Of a DNA stretch of 64,000 bases, positions 22,881-31,031 are shown piece by piece. The notes below the pieces were generated by a model, which had not been told where the DNA came from, searched no databases, and was given only the letters and a program-made list of their open reading frames with translations. How positions within the stretch are numbered: the stretch's first letter is position 1; each line of letters starts with the position of its first letter. The stretch comes from Winogradskyella sp. (GTDB lineage Bacteria; Bacteroidota; Bacteroidia; Flavobacteriales; Flavobacteriaceae), in the NCBI RefSeq assembly GCF_025210595.1, contig NZ_JAOARH010000031.1, positions 16,510-80,509 of the forward strand, written 5' to 3'. Made by a program: the position numbers and the translations under genes.

Positions 22881-24101
22881 ATGATAATTAATTTTATTAA
22901 TAGAATTAAAACAGGTTTGATAGATTATTTAACTGACGATTGTTTAAAATATATAGCTAGTAGAAATGAGTACCTTAATGAAATAAACAATCAAATCTTA
23001 TTAACTAGTTCCTCATGTTACTTATGCGTTAATACACTTGACTCAGCCGATGAAAATCAATCTATAAGAAATCTTCAAGAAAATTTATTAAATCAGAGTA
23101 ATAGAGGAGTAGAAGTAAAAGTATTAGTATCATCAATTAATGAAAGATATGAAGGAGCTTATGAGATGATAACAAAAGGAATCGAGTTGAAATTTGTTTC
23201 TGGGAATATTGGTCAACACTTGAATTTTACATTATTTAATAATGAACACTCAGTTTTTGCCCTTAAAAAAGAAAAACAGAAAAGTAAAAATGCACTGCTA
23301 GTAAACGATTCAGCACTAAATTACGCTTTGACAAAAACATTTCTAAATGTATGGAGTAATAGACGAAGCTTATCATTTAATGAGTTTTTAATATCAAAAA
23401 AAAACGAACTTAGCTCTTTTGATTTAGATTATAGAATTGAGATACCAAAAATGTTTAAAATTACTGAAGCATATTTAGATCAAATATTGAATGCTTTTCC
23501 CAAATATATCTTTTTGATTGGACGTCCAGGTTCAGGAAAATCAGAAATAGCAAATGAACTTTTTGAATATCTTCAAGAGTTAAATTATCAAAAAGAATCC
23601 ATAGGTTACATTGATGATTATAATATTTTACATGATTGGTCAAAAGACATAAATATTATCGGAATAGAACATCATGAACCAGATGGATTTATAGTTACTG
23701 AAAATGACATTTATAATAGATGCGAATTAGAATTAATTAATAGGATTGATAATTCAGAAAACGAAATTTTAATTGTAGAATTTTCTAGAAATGTTTATTA
23801 CGATTTTTATAGAAGCTTATTAAGTAAAAACATAATGAAAAAGTCATTAATATTCTATCTAAATACATCTGTTAAAACATGTTTACAAAGAAATATTAAC
23901 AGAAAATATTCTGGACAAATTCCAACTAAATATGTTCCCGAAAACATAATTAAGGATTTTTATGAAAATGATGATTCAGAAATTTTAGAAGAAGAATTTC
24001 CAGACTATGTAAATATAATTGATGGAGAAAAACACTTGGATGATGTGAAACAAGATTTGAGAAGACTTATTAATCGGAAAATATCAAAAATCGTAAAATA
24101 A
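22881..24101 (+). CDS. Degenerate PLD-like plus P-loop kinase-type protein
   Basis: A 406-aa protein, last of the tight operon. Residues 15-170 resemble a phospholipase D-fold half (ILLTSSSCYLCVNTL, RGVEVKVLVSSINERYEGA, GQHLNFTLFNNEHSVFA) but lack a full HxKx4D motif, so it is probably a binding domain. Residues 205-400 form a P-loop domain: GRPGSGKS Walker A (214-221), then a LNTSVKTCLQRNINRKY lid-like segment as in kinases of the adenylate-kinase/zeta-toxin group. It could phosphorylate a small molecule such as a nucleotide or sugar. Unusual combination; function unknown. Confidence 0.78.
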   Translation: MIINFINRIKTGLIDYLTDDCLKYIASRNEYLNEINNQILLTSSSCYLCVNTLDSADENQSIRNLQENLLNQSNRGVEVKVLVSSINERYEGAYEMITKGIELKFVSGNIGQHLNFTLFNNEHSVFALKKEKQKSKNALLVNDSALNYALTKTFLNVWSNRRSLSFNEFLISKKNELSSFDLDYRIEIPKMFKITEAYLDQILNAFPKYIFLIGRPGSGKSEIANELFEYLQELNYQKESIGYIDDYNILHDWSKDINIIGIEHHEPDGFIVTENDIYNRCELELINRIDNSENEILIVEFSRNVYYDFYRSLLSKNIMKKSLIFYLNTSVKTCLQRNINRKYSGQIPTKYVPENIIKDFYENDDSEILEEEFPDYVNIIDGEKHLDDVKQDLRRLINRKISKIVK

Positions 24102-24201
24102 AGGCTTTCATCTTAAATAATAACTTCAATCATATAATAATTAATAGTTAATTCGATTCAACTCCTAATAGTGATCACAGCTTAAGATCATATTTATTTA
24201 A

Positions 24202-24209
24202 TATATTTG
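24202..24209 (+). promoter_or_regulatory. -7 box of a candidate ncRNA
   Basis: TATATTTG is a perfect TAnnTTTG match in the gene-free region after 24101. No clear TTG -33 box. Transcription would begin near 24216 and meet an intrinsic terminator at 24421-24449. Confidence 0.45.
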
Positions 24210-24215
24210 AGAACG

Positions 24216-24450
24216 GAATAAAACCGTAAATTGACATACAAAAGCATAGTAGCGTAATCGTATTCTTTTTCTAAGAAATCGCCAATTTCAAACAATTCCG
24301 AAGAATACAGATATATGACTACGTCCGAAAGGGCGTGGGCTGTCTGTATTGGAATTAGGTGTTTGGCGATACCTTTAGAAAGTATGATTCAGTTCCACGC
24401 TTCTTTTTTAACACTACTGTTTGGCACTGGCAGTGCAACTTTTTTTTTTC
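24216..24450 (+). ncRNA. Candidate structured non-coding RNA
   Basis: About 235 nt with nested stems. TTTCTAA/TTAGAAA (24268-24274, 24375-24381) encloses ATCGCCAA/TTGGCGAT (24278-24285, 24363-24370), which encloses AATTCC/GGAATT (24294-24299, 24351-24356), AATACAGA/TCTGTATT (24304-24311, 24343-24350) and an ACGTCC-GAAA-GGGCGT tetraloop hairpin (24321-24336). An outer helix with G-U pairs joins AGCGT-AATCGTATT with AGTATGATT and ACGCT. A promoter box precedes and a terminator follows. An in-frame upstream extension of the next ORF crosses it, but the structure argues against coding. No RNA family recognised. Confidence 0.6.
24421..24449 (+). terminator. Intrinsic terminator of the candidate ncRNA
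   Basis: GCACT-GGC-AGTGC stem, extended by TTG/CAA-type flanks with a bulge, followed by an unbroken run of ten T (24440-24449). It ends 3 nt before the next ATG. Confidence 0.75.
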
Positions 24451-24452
24451 AA

Positions 24453-25013
24453 ATGAAGTCTTTTAGAATTATCCTGTCACTGTTAATTATATTTTCGTGT
24501 AGCAACAAAAATTACAATGAAAATGAAATAACTTTTAGTGTTAGAAAGTATATAACTTCTAACGAAAACACAATTGGAGTTCCAAGAAATGTCGATTTAA
24601 ATTCAATTATAATAGATTCTTTAGTTGATTACCCTAAGTATTTATATTTAGAAACAGAATTAAAATCCTTTAATGAATCCGCTAACGGCTATAGACATTG
24701 GCTAGAAATTTCTAACGAAAACAGAGGAGAGAATTTACGACTGTTAAGGTATTGTAATTCTCAGATAGACACATTACAGAAAATGTATTCTATCACCTCA
24801 AAAGAAGATAAATACTATAAAGTTTACACAACAATTAGAAAAACTATTCCTGACACAATACCTTTCCTTAAAGAAGTAAATGAAAAACTAATTGAAGCAG
24901 ACTCACTATCTTGGAGTGACAATAAAATGTTTTTAGCAGATGAAAAGTTCAACATTATTGATTGTCCAGTAAAACTAAATTTAAATCTCTCTGAAGAATT
25001 AGAAGAGGAATGA
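24453..25013 (+). CDS. Putative lipoprotein of unknown function
   Basis: I choose ATG at 24453 because it begins a lipoprotein signal (MKSFRIILSLLIIFSC, Cys16). The longer frame from 24315 runs through the structured RNA and its terminator and would bury the signal peptide internally. The 186-aa mature protein is hydrophilic, acidic at the end (SEELEEE) and has no motif I know. Such island-borne lipoproteins may be immunity or exclusion factors, but nothing here shows that. Its promoter is unclear because a terminator lies directly upstream. Confidence 0.65.
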   Translation: MKSFRIILSLLIIFSCSNKNYNENEITFSVRKYITSNENTIGVPRNVDLNSIIIDSLVDYPKYLYLETELKSFNESANGYRHWLEISNENRGENLRLLRYCNSQIDTLQKMYSITSKEDKYYKVYTTIRKTIPDTIPFLKEVNEKLIEADSLSWSDNKMFLADEKFNIIDCPVKLNLNLSEELEEE

Positions 25014-25331
25014 AACCTATTCTGAATAAAAATATAATAACCGTAGTAAAACAACGGTAAAACGACGGTGAAGAGACGTAAAAAAGGAGTAAAGAATTAT
25101 TTATACTTATAGACTCAAAATAATTGCTCACCAACGCTTAACGGTGGTAAAATGATGGCTATTAGGCAATCTATTTCATTGCTTATTTACCAAAAAATGC
25201 GGCAGATTCAATTAACCTAATCAACTTGGAAATAGCATTTTTTCTAAGAATCACTATTAATATAATTTTACTAAATTATATTAAAACTCATATTTTCAAA
25301 ATAACTTGCAGAATACTAAGAGTATAAAACT
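25014..25331. other. Gene-free stretch before the KAP NTPase gene
   Basis: About 320 nt of AT-rich sequence. It contains five degenerate 11-nt units (listed separately) and a weak hairpin around CACCAACGCTTAACGGTGG (25130-25148). No credible small ORF or consensus -7 box is visible. Confidence 0.45.
25040..25094 (+). repeat. Five degenerate 11-nt tandem units
   Basis: Units ACCGTAGTAAA, ACAACGGTAAA, ACGACGGTGAA, GAGACGTAAAA and AAGGAGTAAAG follow each other without gaps, with the core ACGGTAAA eroding outward. Period 11 is about one helical turn, so they could be a row of protein-binding sites; they may also be chance low complexity. Confidence 0.4.
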
Positions 25332-27170
25332 ATGGAATCAAAAAAAATAGAAGCAATATTTGACAGTTACCTAACTAAGGAAAAGACAAGTTATGCAATA
25401 TTAATTAGTGGTAAATGGGGAAGTGGAAAAACCCATTTATGGAAAAATCCCCTTGAAGAAATAGCAAAGAAGAAAGGATTTGACCCAATATACATAAGCC
25501 TTAATGGTATTGAAAGCATAAAAGAAATTGAAGGGACAATATTCAGTCGTCTTCTACCATTTTCTGACACATTAGAAAATAAAGGTGTTAAAAATGTTCT
25601 GAAGGCATTAAACAATTTGGTTAATGTTGGTGGAAAAATATTTGGGAGAGGCACTCAATTAACTGACCTAACTAAAGGAATAAATATTAATCTCGATGTC
25701 TCCAAAAAAGTATTTTGTTTCGATGATTTAGAGCGGTGTCCAGTTGATTCAGCAAATATTTTAGGTCTCATCAATGAATATACCGAGCATAAGAACACCA
25801 AAGTCATTATTTGTTCTGCTGAAGAAGAAATAAAAGAAAAAAATAGTTATGACAGAATAAAGGAAAAGGTAGTAGGCAGAGTACTTTATTATACTGCTAA
25901 TTACGACGAATTATTTAAAGGCTATGTCAAAAAAATTAAGGAAGAAGATTTTAAAAAGTTTTTGAATTCAAAAAAGGAAACAATAATTAATTTCTTCAAG
26001 AGACATAAAATCGAGAACTTAAGAACATTCATTTTTTACTTAGAAAATGTAAAGCAGGTTTATAAATTATATGCAGATGAAGAAGATATTAGTGTGGATA
26101 GAATGTTATTCTTTACAGCCATTATAAGTACGGAGTTTAAAAAAGGCAGATTGACAATTTCAGATTTAGACGACAACAAAGGAATCGATGGTTTTGCTAT
26201 GTTCATCGATTTTGGAGCATCACTTAATAATAATTTCGGCAAACCAATTATCGGTGCAGAGCCTGAAGTTGAAAAAGAAAAAAGTTACAAAGATGAGTTT
26301 ATTGAAGAATATTTGGGAAGTGAAAACGAAAAAAACATGTATTCATTTTCAACTACCATATATGAGTTTATTTTAACTGGCTACCTAAACGAAGAAAATT
26401 TAAAATCCGAAATTGACCGCAACAATGGTAAAATTGAAGGGGCAGAAGAATACAAGCCTTTTAATTCCCTAATGGGCTATAACTTTAGAATACTTGAGAA
26501 TGAAGAATTTGAAAAAAATTTAATTGATGTCTTAGATTATGCAGAAAAAGGAATCTATGATATTTATGACTACCAGCCTCTTTTCAATAATTACAAGTAT
26601 TTTATCAAGATAGGCGCGTTAAATATGAGTCAAGAGGAATTAACTGCAAAACTTCACAAAGGGTTGGAAATCGCTAATCAAAAGTGCGAAATTAATTTTG
26701 GTAAATACAGACAGATTGAAGGTATAAGAGTCTTCAAAGGCGATGAAGCGTTAAATGAAATAGATGTAAAAATTCTTGAGTTGCATGACGAAAAAAACAA
26801 ACAATTAAAGAAGGAGAATGCAAACAGAATATTTGATATAATATCCTTAGATTATGATGAGGTAGATGACTTCTTAAAAGAAACCTTAAATCGTGAAAAT
26901 GGTCTTTTCCAGTTTATAAACGGCAAAGACTTTTTTGACTCGTTAATCAAATTGAAAAATAAAAATATCTTAACCTTTAGCAATGCCCTTGTTGATATTT
27001 ATAAGAAAACATACATTTCCGAACCAAATAAAGAACTACCTTTTTTTAAAACCCTTCACGAGAATATAACAGCGTATATTAAATCAAATGAATTAAAAAA
27101 TCCTAATAAAATAATTTTAGAAGAACTAATTATAAGACTCGATGAGATTATTCAAAGTTTTGAACATTGA
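25332..27170 (+). CDS. KAP-type P-loop NTPase
   Basis: A 612-aa STAND/AAA-like NTPase, last gene of the island. Walker A is GKWGSGKTH (27-35); Walker B is KKVFCFDDLERC with Asp131/Asp132, followed by an ICSAEEE sensor-type strand. This layout matches the KAP family, which recurs in phage-defence loci, though the transmembrane insertion of membrane KAP NTPases is not evident. The long helical C-terminal part (about 300-612) carries no known domain and could be the sensor or effector. It stands alone after a 318-nt gap, probably as an independent unit. Confidence 0.82.
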   Translation: MESKKIEAIFDSYLTKEKTSYAILISGKWGSGKTHLWKNPLEEIAKKKGFDPIYISLNGIESIKEIEGTIFSRLLPFSDTLENKGVKNVLKALNNLVNVGGKIFGRGTQLTDLTKGININLDVSKKVFCFDDLERCPVDSANILGLINEYTEHKNTKVIICSAEEEIKEKNSYDRIKEKVVGRVLYYTANYDELFKGYVKKIKEEDFKKFLNSKKETIINFFKRHKIENLRTFIFYLENVKQVYKLYADEEDISVDRMLFFTAIISTEFKKGRLTISDLDDNKGIDGFAMFIDFGASLNNNFGKPIIGAEPEVEKEKSYKDEFIEEYLGSENEKNMYSFSTTIYEFILTGYLNEENLKSEIDRNNGKIEGAEEYKPFNSLMGYNFRILENEEFEKNLIDVLDYAEKGIYDIYDYQPLFNNYKYFIKIGALNMSQEELTAKLHKGLEIANQKCEINFGKYRQIEGIRVFKGDEALNEIDVKILELHDEKNKQLKKENANRIFDIISLDYDEVDDFLKETLNRENGLFQFINGKDFFDSLIKLKNKNILTFSNALVDIYKKTYISEPNKELPFFKTLHENITAYIKSNELKNPNKIILEELIIRLDEIIQSFEH

Positions 27171-27204
27171 ATAAACGAGACAAATAATTAACCTATCATC
27201 AAAT

Positions 27205-27224
27205 TGTGGGGAAAATATGGGGAT
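27205..27224 (+). repeat. Putative integrase arm site, right copy
   Basis: TGTGGGGA-N6-GGGGAT in the same orientation as 9726-9745, 70 nt inside the right att repeat (the left copy is 114 nt inside). Confidence 0.6.
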
Positions 27225-27247
27225 AAACAACAAAACACCAACAAACA

Positions 27248-27288
27248 AAAAACCTCAACTCGTTAATAAACAAACGGTTGAGGTTTTT
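27248..27288 (-). terminator. Island-borne terminator now serving tRNA-Leu
   Basis: AAAAACCTCAAC (27248-27259) pairs with GTTGAGGTTTTT (27277-27288), with an inner CGTT/AACG pair. It lies directly downstream of tRNA-Leu on the minus strand and differs in sequence from the native hairpin at 9569-9596, so the island supplied it. Confidence 0.75.
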
Positions 27289-27293
27289 ATTTA

Positions 27294-27308
27294 GTACTGA
27301 AGGCGGGA
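27294..27308. repeat. Right island border, att core repeat (attR)
   Basis: GTACTGAAGGCGGGA, identical to 9597-9611. It covers the discriminator base, the acceptor 3' strand and the start of the T arm of tRNA-Leu, a typical target of tyrosine integrases. Confidence 0.88.
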
Positions 27309-27379
27309 CTTGAACCCGCACGGCCATAATGGCCATTGGATTTTAAGTCCAACGTGTCTACCAATTCCACCACTTCAGC
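27295..27379 (-). tRNA. tRNA-Leu(TAA)
   Basis: An 85-nt gene with the long variable arm of class II tRNAs. Acceptor strands GCTGAAG/CTTCAGT (G1-U72 wobble), anticodon loop CTTAAAA giving anticodon TAA, T arm GCGGGTTCAAGTCCCGC. The 3' end is supplied by the island repeat and the gene is still intact. CCA is not encoded. Transcribed with tRNA-Gly just upstream. Confidence 0.95.
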
Positions 27380-27422
27380 ATCCAAGTTGCAGTCTGCAAC
27401 TTAATTGGTATATATTTTATAG

Positions 27423-27494
27423 AGCGAAAGACGGGATTTGAACCCGCGACCCTCACCTTGGCAAGGTGATGCTCTACCCCTGAGCTACTTTCGC
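27423..27494 (-). tRNA. tRNA-Gly(GCC)
   Basis: A 72-nt gene. Acceptor GCGAAAG/CTTTCGC, anticodon loop TTGCCAA giving GCC, T arm CGGGTTCAAATCCCG. First gene of a two-tRNA operon, 43 nt before tRNA-Leu. Confidence 0.96.
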
Positions 27495-27534
27495 GTAGTC
27501 TTTTTTAATGAACTTTTCGCTGTAAAAGCGGATG

Positions 27535-27564
27535 CAAATTTAAACTATTTATTATAAATGCAAA
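27535..27564 (-). promoter_or_regulatory. Promoter of the tRNA-Gly/tRNA-Leu operon
   Basis: On the minus strand TTTG (27561-27564), an 18-nt spacer, and TAAATTTG (27535-27542). Both match the Bacteroidota consensus closely, about 40 nt before tRNA-Gly. The strongest promoter match in the window. Confidence 0.8.
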
Positions 27565-27592
27565 GACTTTTTTAAAATAAATTAAAATATAT

Positions 27593-30205
27593 TTAAGCTT
27601 GCTTTTTCTTTACCAACATTCGCTTAATCTCATTGAGCTTCATAAGTGCCTCTACAGGTGTTAAAGTATTAATATCCGTATGAAGGATTTCTTCTTTTAT
27701 ATCTTCAAGCAATGGATCATCTAAATTAAAGAAACTCAACTGCATATCATCTTTTATAGACTTTACTTTATCTGTTAATTCTTCACTAGAATGAGATTTT
27801 TCAAGCTTCGATAAAATTTTATTGGCACGTCTTATAACCTGTTGTGGCATACCAGCCATTTTTGCTACATGTATCCCAAAACTATGCTCACTACCACCTT
27901 CTACAAGTTTACGAACAAAAAGTACATTATCTTTTAATTCTTTAACAGCAACATTAAAATTCTTAATTCTCGTAAAAGTCTCAGTCATCTCATTGAGCTC
28001 ATGATAATGAGTCGCAAAAAGTGTTTTCGGTCTTGTAGGATGCTCATGTAAATATTCACTAATAGCCCAAGCTATAGAAATACCATCATAAGTACTTGTA
28101 CCACGTCCTATTTCATCTAATAATACTAAACTGCGGTTTGAAATATTATTAAGAATTGAAGCTGTCTCATTCATTTCTACCATAAAAGTAGATTCTCCCA
28201 TAGAAATATTATCACTTGCACCTACACGTGTAAATATTTTATCTACTAAACCAATCCTAGCCTCTTTTGCAGGCACAAAACTTCCTATCTGTGCTAATAA
28301 TACAATTAAAGCGGTTTGCCTTAAAATTGCCGATTTACCAGACATGTTTGGTCCTGTAATCATAATCATTTGCTGAGAGTCTCTATTGAGATATACATCA
28401 TTAGCAATATAAGGTTCTCCTATAGGTAACTGTTTTTCTATAACAGGATGACGACCATCTTTTATATCTAAATCAAAGCTATCATCAATCTGAGGATAAT
28501 TATATTTATTAGATTTTGCTAGACTTGCAAATCCACACAAACAATCTAACTGACCTATTAAATGGGCATTTTGTTGCACCTGAATTATGAATTGATGCAT
28601 CCAATTCACCAATTCGGTAAATAACTGCTGTTCTATAGCTAAAATACGCTCTTCTGCTCCAAGAATTTTGGCTTCGTACTCTTTTAACTCTTCTGTAATA
28701 TAGCGTTCTGCACTTACTAAAGTTTGCTTTCTAACCCATTCTTCCGGCACCTTATCCTTGTGTGTATTTCGTACTTCAATATAATAACCAAACACATTAT
28801 TTGAAGCAATTTTTAAAGACGGAATACCTGTACGCTCACTCTCTCGCTGAAGCATACTATCTAAATAGTCTTTACCAGATTTAGACAAACCTCTAAGCTC
28901 ATCTAATTCTATTGAAAACCCTTCAGCTATTGTATTTCCTTTAAGAACATTTACAGGAGCCTCTTCGTTAAGTGTTTGCTTTATCTTAGTTCTTAGCACA
29001 TCACAATTATTAAGGTTTTCACCAATAATCTTTAAAGCTTCATTATTACAAGACTCTGCTACTGATTTTATTGGCACAATAGCCTCTAATGAATTTTTAA
29101 GCTGAATGACCTCTCGCGGACTTACTTTAGTAGTTGCAATTTTAGATATTAAACGTTCAATATCACCAATATGCTTTATCTGACCTTGGATCTTTTGAAG
29201 AACAGAATTATTATCTAATAAAAACTGAACGACTTGGTGACGTTGTTTTATTTTATCAGCTTGCTTTAAAGGTAGTGCCAACCATCTTTTTAATGTTCTG
29301 CCTCCCATAGCAGAAATGGTCTTATCAATGACGTTTATAAGCGTAACTGCATTTGCATTTGTAGAATGATATAACTCAAGATTTCTAATGGTAAACTTAT
29401 CCATCCACACGTAATCATCTGTAGCAATTCTAGAGATTGTAGCAATATGTTCTAGCTTATTGTGTCTGGTTTCGCTTAAATAATGAAGCACAACTCCAGA
29501 AGCTATGATACCTTCATACAACTCATTTACTCCAAACCCTTTTAAGGTCTTTGTATTAAAATGCTTGGTCAACGTTTCATTAGCATAATCTGCCTGAAAC
29601 ACCCAATCTTCTAAATAAAATGTATGGAAATCTTCGCCAAAGGTTTGGTTAAATTCCTTTCTACTTTTTTTAGAAATTAATACTTCACTTGGGTTAAAAT
29701 TTTGAAGTAATTTATCTATATAATCGGCATCACCTTGCGAGGTTAAAAACTCACCTGTAGAAATATCTAAAAATGAAATACCTATATACTTTTTATCAAA
29801 ATGAACAGCTGCTAAAAAATTATTAGATTTTGAATGAAGAATATCATCATTTAAAGCCACGCCAGGAGTTACTAATTCTGTAACACCACGCTTTACAATT
29901 TTTTTAGTTTGCTTAGGATCTTCTAACTGATCGCAGATTGCAACACGCTCACCTGCTCTAACAAGTTTTGGTAAATAGGTATTTAAAGAATGATGCGGAA
30001 AACCAGCAAGTTCTGTTTCGCTCTCACTACCTGCACCTCGCTTAGTTAAAACTATATCTAAAATTTTAGCTGTTTTAACAGCATCACTTCCAAAAGTTTC
30101 GTAGAAATCGCCTACTCTAAACAACAACAAAGCATCAGGATATTTTGCCTTAATAGCATTGTATTGCTTCATTAATGGTGTTTCTTTTTTTGCCTTTTTT
30201 ACCAA
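27593..30205 (-). CDS. mutS: DNA mismatch repair protein MutS
   Basis: An 870-aa mismatch-recognition ATPase of standard length. The N-terminal DNA-binding domain has [13 protein letters not shown] with the mismatch-wedging Phe-x-Glu. The clamp and lever region follows, then the ATPase with [14 protein letters not shown] Walker [29 protein letters not shown] Walker B and FATHYHEL. It recruits MutL to replication errors. It is the first chromosomal protein gene right of the island, followed at its 5' side by the divergent RNA methyltransferase gene. Confidence 0.98.
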   Translation of the reverse strand: MVKKAKKETPLMKQYNAIKAKYPDALLLFRVGDFYETFGSDAVKTAKILDIVLTKRGAGSESETELAGFPHHSLNTYLPKLVRAGERVAICDQLEDPKQTKKIVKRGVTELVTPGVALNDDILHSKSNNFLAAVHFDKKYIGISFLDISTGEFLTSQGDADYIDKLLQNFNPSEVLISKKSRKEFNQTFGEDFHTFYLEDWVFQADYANETLTKHFNTKTLKGFGVNELYEGIIASGVVLHYLSETRHNKLEHIATISRIATDDYVWMDKFTIRNLELYHSTNANAVTLINVIDKTISAMGGRTLKRWLALPLKQADKIKQRHQVVQFLLDNNSVLQKIQGQIKHIGDIERLISKIATTKVSPREVIQLKNSLEAIVPIKSVAESCNNEALKIIGENLNNCDVLRTKIKQTLNEEAPVNVLKGNTIAEGFSIELDELRGLSKSGKDYLDSMLQRESERTGIPSLKIASNNVFGYYIEVRNTHKDKVPEEWVRKQTLVSAERYITEELKEYEAKILGAEERILAIEQQLFTELVNWMHQFIIQVQQNAHLIGQLDCLCGFASLAKSNKYNYPQIDDSFDLDIKDGRHPVIEKQLPIGEPYIANDVYLNRDSQQMIMITGPNMSGKSAILRQTALIVLLAQIGSFVPAKEARIGLVDKIFTRVGASDNISMGESTFMVEMNETASILNNISNRSLVLLDEIGRGTSTYDGISIAWAISEYLHEHPTRPKTLFATHYHELNEMTETFTRIKNFNVAVKELKDNVLFVRKLVEGGSEHSFGIHVAKMAGMPQQVIRRANKILSKLEKSHSSEELTDKVKSIKDDMQLSFFNLDDPLLEDIKEEILHTDINTLTPVEALMKLNEIKRMLVKKKQA

Positions 30206-30400
30206 GAGATTTGTTTATTTTTGCCCGATGGTTATCGGAATTGTAAGATTGCTAATTTAGTTAAATAGCCTTGTTATATAAAGTCATTTGAGCATAAGTT
30301 ATTTACAATTAGATATAGATTTCAACAATAATAAATTATTATTCTGAACTAAGTAAAAAACCTAAAACATAAGACTCCTATCTGAGCAGGAATAAGATAA

Positions 30401-30940
30401 ATGAGTAGAAAATTAAAAAATAGCGAATTAGACAGACTTGAAGTTACTGAATTTAAGCAAGCTAAAAAAACACCTATTATTATAGTTTTAGATAATATCC
30501 GTAGCCTAAATAATATTGGCTCTGTATTTAGAACAAGTGACGCCTTTTTAATTGAGAAAATATATCTGTGTGGCATTACTGCTCAACCACCTCATAATGA
30601 CATAAGAAAAACAGCACTTGGCAGCACAGAAACTGTAGATTGGGAATACCACGAAAACACACTAAGTGTTATTAAAAAACTAAAAGCTAATGCGGTAAAA
30701 GTATGCTCTATTGAACAAGCAGAAAATGCAACTATGCTAAATAATTTTAAACCATCTCCTAATACAAAATATGCTTTTGTATTTGGCAACGAAGTAAAAG
30801 GTGTTTCTCAAGATGTGGTTAATCTAAGTGACAGTGTAATTGAAATACCTCAATTTGGCACTAAACATTCTTTGAACATTTCTGTGAGTTGTGGTGTAGT
30901 TATCTGGGATGTTTTTAGCAAACTGAAAAAGCCCATCTAA
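30401..30940 (+). CDS. SpoU/TrmH-family RNA 2'-O-methyltransferase
   Basis: A 179-aa SPOUT-class enzyme that transfers methyl from SAM to a ribose in tRNA or rRNA. The three family motifs are visible: LDNIRSLNNIGSVFRTSDAF (motif 1, with the catalytic Asn/Arg), FVFGNEVKGVS (motif 2) and SLNISVSCGVVIWDVF (motif 3, the knot). Short version without an N-terminal L30-like domain, so the exact target nucleotide is not clear. Divergent from mutS. Confidence 0.92.
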   Translation: MSRKLKNSELDRLEVTEFKQAKKTPIIIVLDNIRSLNNIGSVFRTSDAFLIEKIYLCGITAQPPHNDIRKTALGSTETVDWEYHENTLSVIKKLKANAVKVCSIEQAENATMLNNFKPSPNTKYAFVFGNEVKGVSQDVVNLSDSVIEIPQFGTKHSLNISVSCGVVIWDVFSKLKKPI

Positions 30941-31031
30941 ATCTTCCCAAAGAGAAGGCTTTTCTTCTACAATTACTTGATAAGGTTTTTCTTAATCCTT
31001 AAATTGCATTATTATAAAACAACAACTAAAT

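Larger units (their letters stand above)
9598..27308. mobile_element. Integrated genomic island in tRNA-Leu(TAA) with defence-type cargo
   Basis: Borders are a 15-bp direct repeat: one copy completes tRNA-Leu on the right, the other is an orphan on the left. A tyrosine integrase starts 170 nt inside the left border and is followed by a small HTH protein, the usual integration module. Matching TGTGGGGA-N6-GGGGAT sites lie just inside both ends. No relaxase, type IV secretion, portal, capsid or terminase gene is visible, so it is neither a complete conjugative element nor a prophage. The cargo is TIR, patatin, DRHyd/TPR-S, caspase-like, two-component and KAP NTPase genes. Confidence 0.88.

Noticed and set aside
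22881-23400. Active phospholipase D nuclease domain
   Set aside because: The fold pattern is suggestive, but the HxKx4D catalytic motif is missing (His113 is followed by Asn115).
24216-24450. Retron non-coding RNA
   Set aside because: No reverse transcriptase gene lies anywhere in the window.
24315-24452. N-terminal extension of the lipoprotein ORF
   Set aside because: It translates through a structured RNA and its terminator and would place the lipoprotein signal in the interior; ATG 24453 is the better start.
25040-25094. CRISPR array
   Set aside because: Units are 11 nt, degenerate and without spacers; no cas genes are present.
9598-27308. Prophage or complete conjugative element
   Set aside because: An integrase and HTH genes are present, but no capsid, terminase, portal, relaxase or type IV secretion gene is seen.
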